A DNA stretch of 64,000 bases from Lederbergia wuyishanensis (GTDB lineage Bacteria; Bacillota; Bacilli; Bacillales; Bacillaceae_C), in the NCBI RefSeq assembly GCF_022900255.1, contig NZ_JALIRM010000012.1:62001-126000 (forward strand). Direction: 5' to 3'. Below are positions 60,667 to 64,000 of this stretch, in pieces; the stretch's first letter is position 1, and each line of letters opens with the position of its first letter. The translations under genes were made by a program, and so were the position numbers. Below the pieces are notes generated by a model, which searched no databases, was not told where the DNA came from, and saw only the letters and a program-made list of their open reading frames with translations.

Positions 60667-61389
60667 TTATTCCTTCGTGCATGTAAAAATACGATAATCC
60701 ATAATACCTTCATATTTATACATAATATTAAAATGCTCCATCATGACCATAAAAAGCTGTGGATCAATGTTTTCTGAGTAATGAAATTCGGGAACTGCAT
60801 TATTTTGAAGGAGAGAATATTGCGGTTTGTAAATTTGAATATTTTTAAATCCATTTTTTTCTAATAATAATACCCAATCCTCTTCAGTATAAAAGGAATC
60901 AAAACCATAAAATTGTTTTATTTCTTCCATTTCTTTATCAGGGAACGGTTGATTAAGTGTAAGTTCATTAGCGATAAACCTACCGCCATTCTTTAATAAA
61001 CGATATATTTCATTAAGGGCATTAGTTGCATTGACAAACGCAAGGACGGATTCCGAAAAAATAAAATCAAATTCTTCATTTTCGAATGGCGCCTGTTCAA
61101 TAGAGCCCTGAATAATTTCTGCAGATAACTTTTCCAACATTATTCTGTTTCGAGCTTTTTCAACCATAATGGGGTTAATGTCCATTCCCGTTACATTTGC
61201 TCCGTAATAATCAGCTAAATAGGCAGTTGTTTGGCCAGTTCCACATCCTACATCTAAAATACTTGATGTTCTGTTAATGTTTTCTGCAAGCAATATTTCT
61301 TTTGTAAGATCCATACCTCCAGGGTGAGCACTTGCAACACCAAATTTGGACAAGAATTCTAAATAAATAGACTGCTTGATTTGAACCAC
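60667..61389 (-). CDS. Class I SAM-dependent methyltransferase
   Basis: 240 residues. SAM motif I ILDVGCGTGQTTAYLAD, motif II-like NVTGMDINPIMVEKARNR, EFDFIFSESVLAFVN and LLKNGGRFIANELTL complete a UbiE/Methyltransf_11-type domain. The N-terminal SKFGVASAHPGGMDLTKEIL is typical of small-molecule methylases. Substrate unknown. GTG at 61389 lies within the AAGAAGGTGG site, and an ATC three codons later has better spacing, so the start is uncertain. Confidence 0.85.
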   Translation of the reverse strand: MVQIKQSIYLEFLSKFGVASAHPGGMDLTKEILLAENINRTSSILDVGCGTGQTTAYLADYYGANVTGMDINPIMVEKARNRIMLEKLSAEIIQGSIEQAPFENEEFDFIFSESVLAFVNATNALNEIYRLLKNGGRFIANELTLNQPFPDKEMEEIKQFYGFDSFYTEEDWVLLLEKNGFKNIQIYKPQYSLLQNNAVPEFHYSENIDPQLFMVMMEHFNIMYKYEGIMDYRIFTCTKE

Positions 61390-61667
61390 CTTCTTTATTT
61401 ATCTTTTTTTGCATGATATGAAACTAATATAAAATGGGTTCCTGACACGTTTATTGGGAGTCGATCATTACTCTCCAATCCATATTCTCTAAACGTTATA
61501 GAATAAAAAGCACAGTATGTTACTTTAATTTCTTCAAAAAATAAGGAAGACAAAAGAGAATGTAAATCTTTAACATTAATTTGATATACTTAATCTAAGG
61601 TGAACTTAAACTATTGGGATATAGGTTTTTTGTAGAAGAAAATATGTTTATTTAGCGGAGGGATTAA

Positions 61668-63278
61668 ATGAACTTCGAAAATCTCAAATATTACATACCG
61701 TCAAAGCCAAGTGGTCATTCAAGTGAAATATCAGCGGATTTAGTTGTCTATGGAGCAACGCCTGCGGGGATTACAGCTGCTATACAGGCAAAACACCTAG
61801 GATTAAATGTTATTATAGCCGAATTTAGTAATCATATAGGAGGGATGACTGCAAGCGGATTAGGTGCCACCGATTTTGGTGCCAAGGAAGCGGTTGGTGG
61901 TTTATCACGAGAATTTTATAAGCGGATTGGCCAATATTACGATAGAGAAGAACAATGGACATTTGAACCAAAAGTAGCAAAGTTAATTTTTACAAAATGG
62001 TTAGAGGAAAATGAAATTCCTGTTTTTATACAACAACATTTAAAAGAAGTTGAGATGGAAGATAAAAAGATTAAAAGAATCACGATGGAAAATGGGAATG
62101 TTTTTATTGGGCATATGTTTGTAGATGCGAGCTATGAAGGGGATTTAATGGCTAAAGCTGGGGTCAGCTATTTTGTTGGGCGTGAATCGAATGCTACATA
62201 CAACGAGACATACAACGGTGTCCAATTTGGTCATCCTCATCATAAATTCGAAGCTCCTATTGATCCTTATGTTATAGAAGGGAAAAAAGAAAGCGGTTTA
62301 TTACTTGGAATTTCTGAACCGGAATTGCAAGAAATTGAGCCTCAAGGTCAAGGAGATAAACGAATCCAGGCTTATAATTTTAGAATATGTTTAACACAAA
62401 ATATAGAAAACCGTATTCCTTTTCCAAAGCCGCCAAATTATGATCCTAATCAGTACACGCTTTTACTAAGGTATATTCATGCAGGTGTGTGGGATGCGAT
62501 GAACTTACATACAATGCTGCCCAATGGAAAAACAGATTTGAATAACTATGGTGGCATTTCAACCGATTATATTGGGATGAATTATGAATGGCCTGAAGGA
62601 AGTTACGAAACACGAGAAAGGATTTTCCAAGACCATTTTAATTATAATTTAGGCATGCTCTATTTTTTAGCGTATGATCCACAAGTACCAATACATATAC
62701 GCAATGAAGTAGAGAAATGGGGATTGCCGAAAGACGAATTTATGGATACCGGACATTGGCCACCCCAGCTATATATACGTGAAAGTAGGCGGATGATTTC
62801 CGATTATGTCATGACCGATCATAATTGCTTAGGTCAATCAGTGGTCGATGATTCTATTGGTCTCGCTTCCTATCAAATGGATTCCCATCATTGTAGACGA
62901 GTTGTAATTGATGGCAAGTGTGTGAATGAAGGGGATGTTGAGATTCCAATCAATCCCTATCCTGTCTCCTATCGCTCGATAAGACCACGAGAGGAAGAGT
63001 GTGCAAATTTACTCGTTCCTGTTTGCTTATCATCGTCCCATATCGCATTCGGATCGATTAGAATGGAGCCTGCATTTATGATTTTAGGTCAATCTGCGGG
63101 AATAGCGGCAAGTATTGCATTTAAAAATAACACGACAATACAAGATGTCCAGTATATCAATTTAAGAAATGAATTAATTAAAGTAAATCAAGTTCTAGAA
63201 TGGGATTCAACGATAGAAGATAATCCATTCGAAAGAATGAAGGAGACGTTTGGAAAAGATAGTAAGAAAGAACAATAA
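61668..63278 (+). CDS. FAD-dependent oxidoreductase (FAD_oxidored family)
   Basis: 536 residues. The FAD dinucleotide-binding motif LVVYGATPAGITAAIQAKHLGLNVIIAE sits at about 25-52, followed by the family's GGMTASGLGATDFG. VDASYEGDLMAKAGV and a late RMEPAFMILGQSAGIAASIA complete the fold (PF12831-type). Members occur in glycan-utilisation loci and may oxidise sugars or uronates; the sulfatase cluster at the other end of the window is in keeping. GCGGAGGG lies before the ATG. Not obviously in an operon. Confidence 0.87.
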   Translation: MNFENLKYYIPSKPSGHSSEISADLVVYGATPAGITAAIQAKHLGLNVIIAEFSNHIGGMTASGLGATDFGAKEAVGGLSREFYKRIGQYYDREEQWTFEPKVAKLIFTKWLEENEIPVFIQQHLKEVEMEDKKIKRITMENGNVFIGHMFVDASYEGDLMAKAGVSYFVGRESNATYNETYNGVQFGHPHHKFEAPIDPYVIEGKKESGLLLGISEPELQEIEPQGQGDKRIQAYNFRICLTQNIENRIPFPKPPNYDPNQYTLLLRYIHAGVWDAMNLHTMLPNGKTDLNNYGGISTDYIGMNYEWPEGSYETRERIFQDHFNYNLGMLYFLAYDPQVPIHIRNEVEKWGLPKDEFMDTGHWPPQLYIRESRRMISDYVMTDHNCLGQSVVDDSIGLASYQMDSHHCRRVVIDGKCVNEGDVEIPINPYPVSYRSIRPREEECANLLVPVCLSSSHIAFGSIRMEPAFMILGQSAGIAASIAFKNNTTIQDVQYINLRNELIKVNQVLEWDSTIEDNPFERMKETFGKDSKKEQ

Positions 63279-63301
63279 TCTGGTCTTAACTGCAATTAAT
63301 T

Positions 63302-63631
63302 TTAAAAATTTTTATAAATTTTATTTAGTTTTTCGTTAAACAAGTCCATATGAACAATACGGGCTTCACGAATATATTCCTTGCCTTCTACAAATAAAAG
63401 CAGAACAGGAACAGTGAAAATCGAAAATCTTCCAGCGACCTCTTTCACTTCATCTGCATTGATGTGGCCAAGCTTAATATCTGGATATTGTTCCATCAAT
63501 TTTAGAACTTGTGGTTTTAATCCATGACACACACTGCAATTAGGACGGGAAATATATAAGAAGGTTAATTGATTTTCTAGAATAAATGCTTCTATTTCTT
63601 CCATAGAATGAAGCTTTATAAATTCTCGCAT
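63302..63631 (-). CDS. Thioredoxin-like protein with CSVC motif
   Basis: 109 residues of thioredoxin fold: FLYISRPNCSVCHGLKPQVLKLMEQYPDIKLGHINADEVKEVAGRFSIFTVPVLLLFVEGKE. Redox motif C-S-V-C and the cis-Pro in FTVPVLL are intact. Thiol-disulfide exchange in the cytoplasm, similar to YtpP/YdfQ-type proteins. ATG at 63631 (MREFIKLHS) from GAGGATC; 20 upstream codons lack a site. Convergent with the FAD oxidoreductase gene. Confidence 0.87.
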   Translation of the reverse strand: MREFIKLHSMEEIEAFILENQLTFLYISRPNCSVCHGLKPQVLKLMEQYPDIKLGHINADEVKEVAGRFSIFTVPVLLLFVEGKEYIREARIVHMDLFNEKLNKIYKNF

Positions 63632-63879
63632 TTTCTGATCCTCACTTTCTAAAACAAATGATAGCATATCGAACGTATGTATACACATCACACTCTTTTT
63701 AATATTTGATTCGATATATTTTCATTACAAGGATAAAAGCTATCTAGAACGTATATGTTTACCTAAATAACAGCTAATTATAATCTGCAATACTTTACAG
63801 TGATTGTTTTATTCAACAGTTAATAAAAATAAGGTTTGATGATAGTTTTATATAAAAATAAAATCGAAAGAGGGATTCG

Positions 63880-64000
63880 ATGAACGGAGCAAGAAATCAA
63901 GTAAATGTTGGAAATCTAGATCGTAATATGCAACCCCTGCTAGTTAAAGATGATGGAATGAACTGGCTTGATCCTAAACAGTCTCCTTTTTGTATTAATG
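63880..64000 (+). CDS. Unknown protein, N-terminal fragment cut by the window edge
   Basis: ATG at 63880 with AAAGAGGG upstream; 40 codons are visible: MNGARNQVNVGNLDRN, then MQPLLVKDDGMNWLDPKQSPFCIN. No signal peptide. The piece is too short to assign a family. Confidence 0.55.
   Translation, partial: MNGARNQVNVGNLDRNMQPLLVKDDGMNWLDPKQSPFCIN

Overview
The window looks like a chromosome segment of a low-GC, endospore-forming Bacillaceae bacterium. Three lines of sequence evidence point there. Many genes match Bacillus subtilis genes in length and order (yraG-yraF-adhB-yraE-yraD, ykaA-pit, yuaF-floT, mreBH, motA-motB, yfkK/yfkH/chaA/yfkD/pdaA/yfjP/yfjO/yfjN). Spore-type genes are present: CotF-like coat proteins, YjcZ-like and SASP-like small proteins, and the cortex deacetylase pdaA. 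Ribosome binding sites are strong AGGAGG types, and intrinsic terminators follow most operons. All identifications come from reading the sequence; no database search was run.

Layout. 0-11 kb: a sulfated-glycan catabolic region. It holds the tail of a sugar-binding lipoprotein, a sulfatase, a membrane AraC-type sensor/regulator, an LplB/YtcP/LplA-like ABC importer (two permeases and a lipoprotein) and a second sulfatase. A 52-bp tandem repeat array follows. 11-16 kb: a GntR-controlled ABC-2 exporter with a clear operator, an aldehyde dehydrogenase, and two related 45/46-residue membrane microproteins. 16-20 kb: a decayed, gene-poor strip with tRNA-Arg(CCT), a broken tyrosine integrase, a frameshifted acyltransferase-like pseudogene, a solitary CheY behind a cyclic-di-GMP-I riboswitch, a WGxxGxxG-tailed surface protein and tiny proteins. 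20-34 kb: phosphate transport, the yra spore-coat/alcohol dehydrogenase operon, a TrmH-family methyltransferase, a secreted ComEC-like hydrolase, carbonic anhydrase, flotillin/NfeD with a sigma-W-type promoter, mreBH, a thioesterase and aminopeptidase AmpS.

34-43 kb: metal and solute transport. A ZnuA-type lipoprotein has a Zur box inside its promoter, with a second Zur box upstream. MgtE lies behind an Mg2+ M-box riboswitch plus a short acidic/proline leader ORF. A YckB/YckA-like amino-acid importer has no ATPase gene and is followed by a 51-bp tandem array. Then come a DUF1992 protein and the MotA/MotB stator. 43-54 kb: a PlsY paralogue coupled to a GNAT-aminotransferase fusion, then the conserved yfk/yfj block. 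54-58 kb: an apparent accessory insert inside the yfjO-yfjN synteny, made of a ketosynthase-like protein lacking both catalytic histidines, a membrane histidine kinase starting just after it, and a 97-residue unknown. 58-64 kb: tRNA dihydrouridine synthase, coat-like low-complexity proteins, a methyltransferase, an FAD oxidoreductase, a thioredoxin-like protein and a truncated gene at the edge.

The best candidates for new biology are the ketosynthase/kinase pair, the PlsY/GNAT-aminotransferase pair, the M-box plus acidic leader ORF before mgtE, and the Zur-box intergenic region with a possible non-coding transcript.
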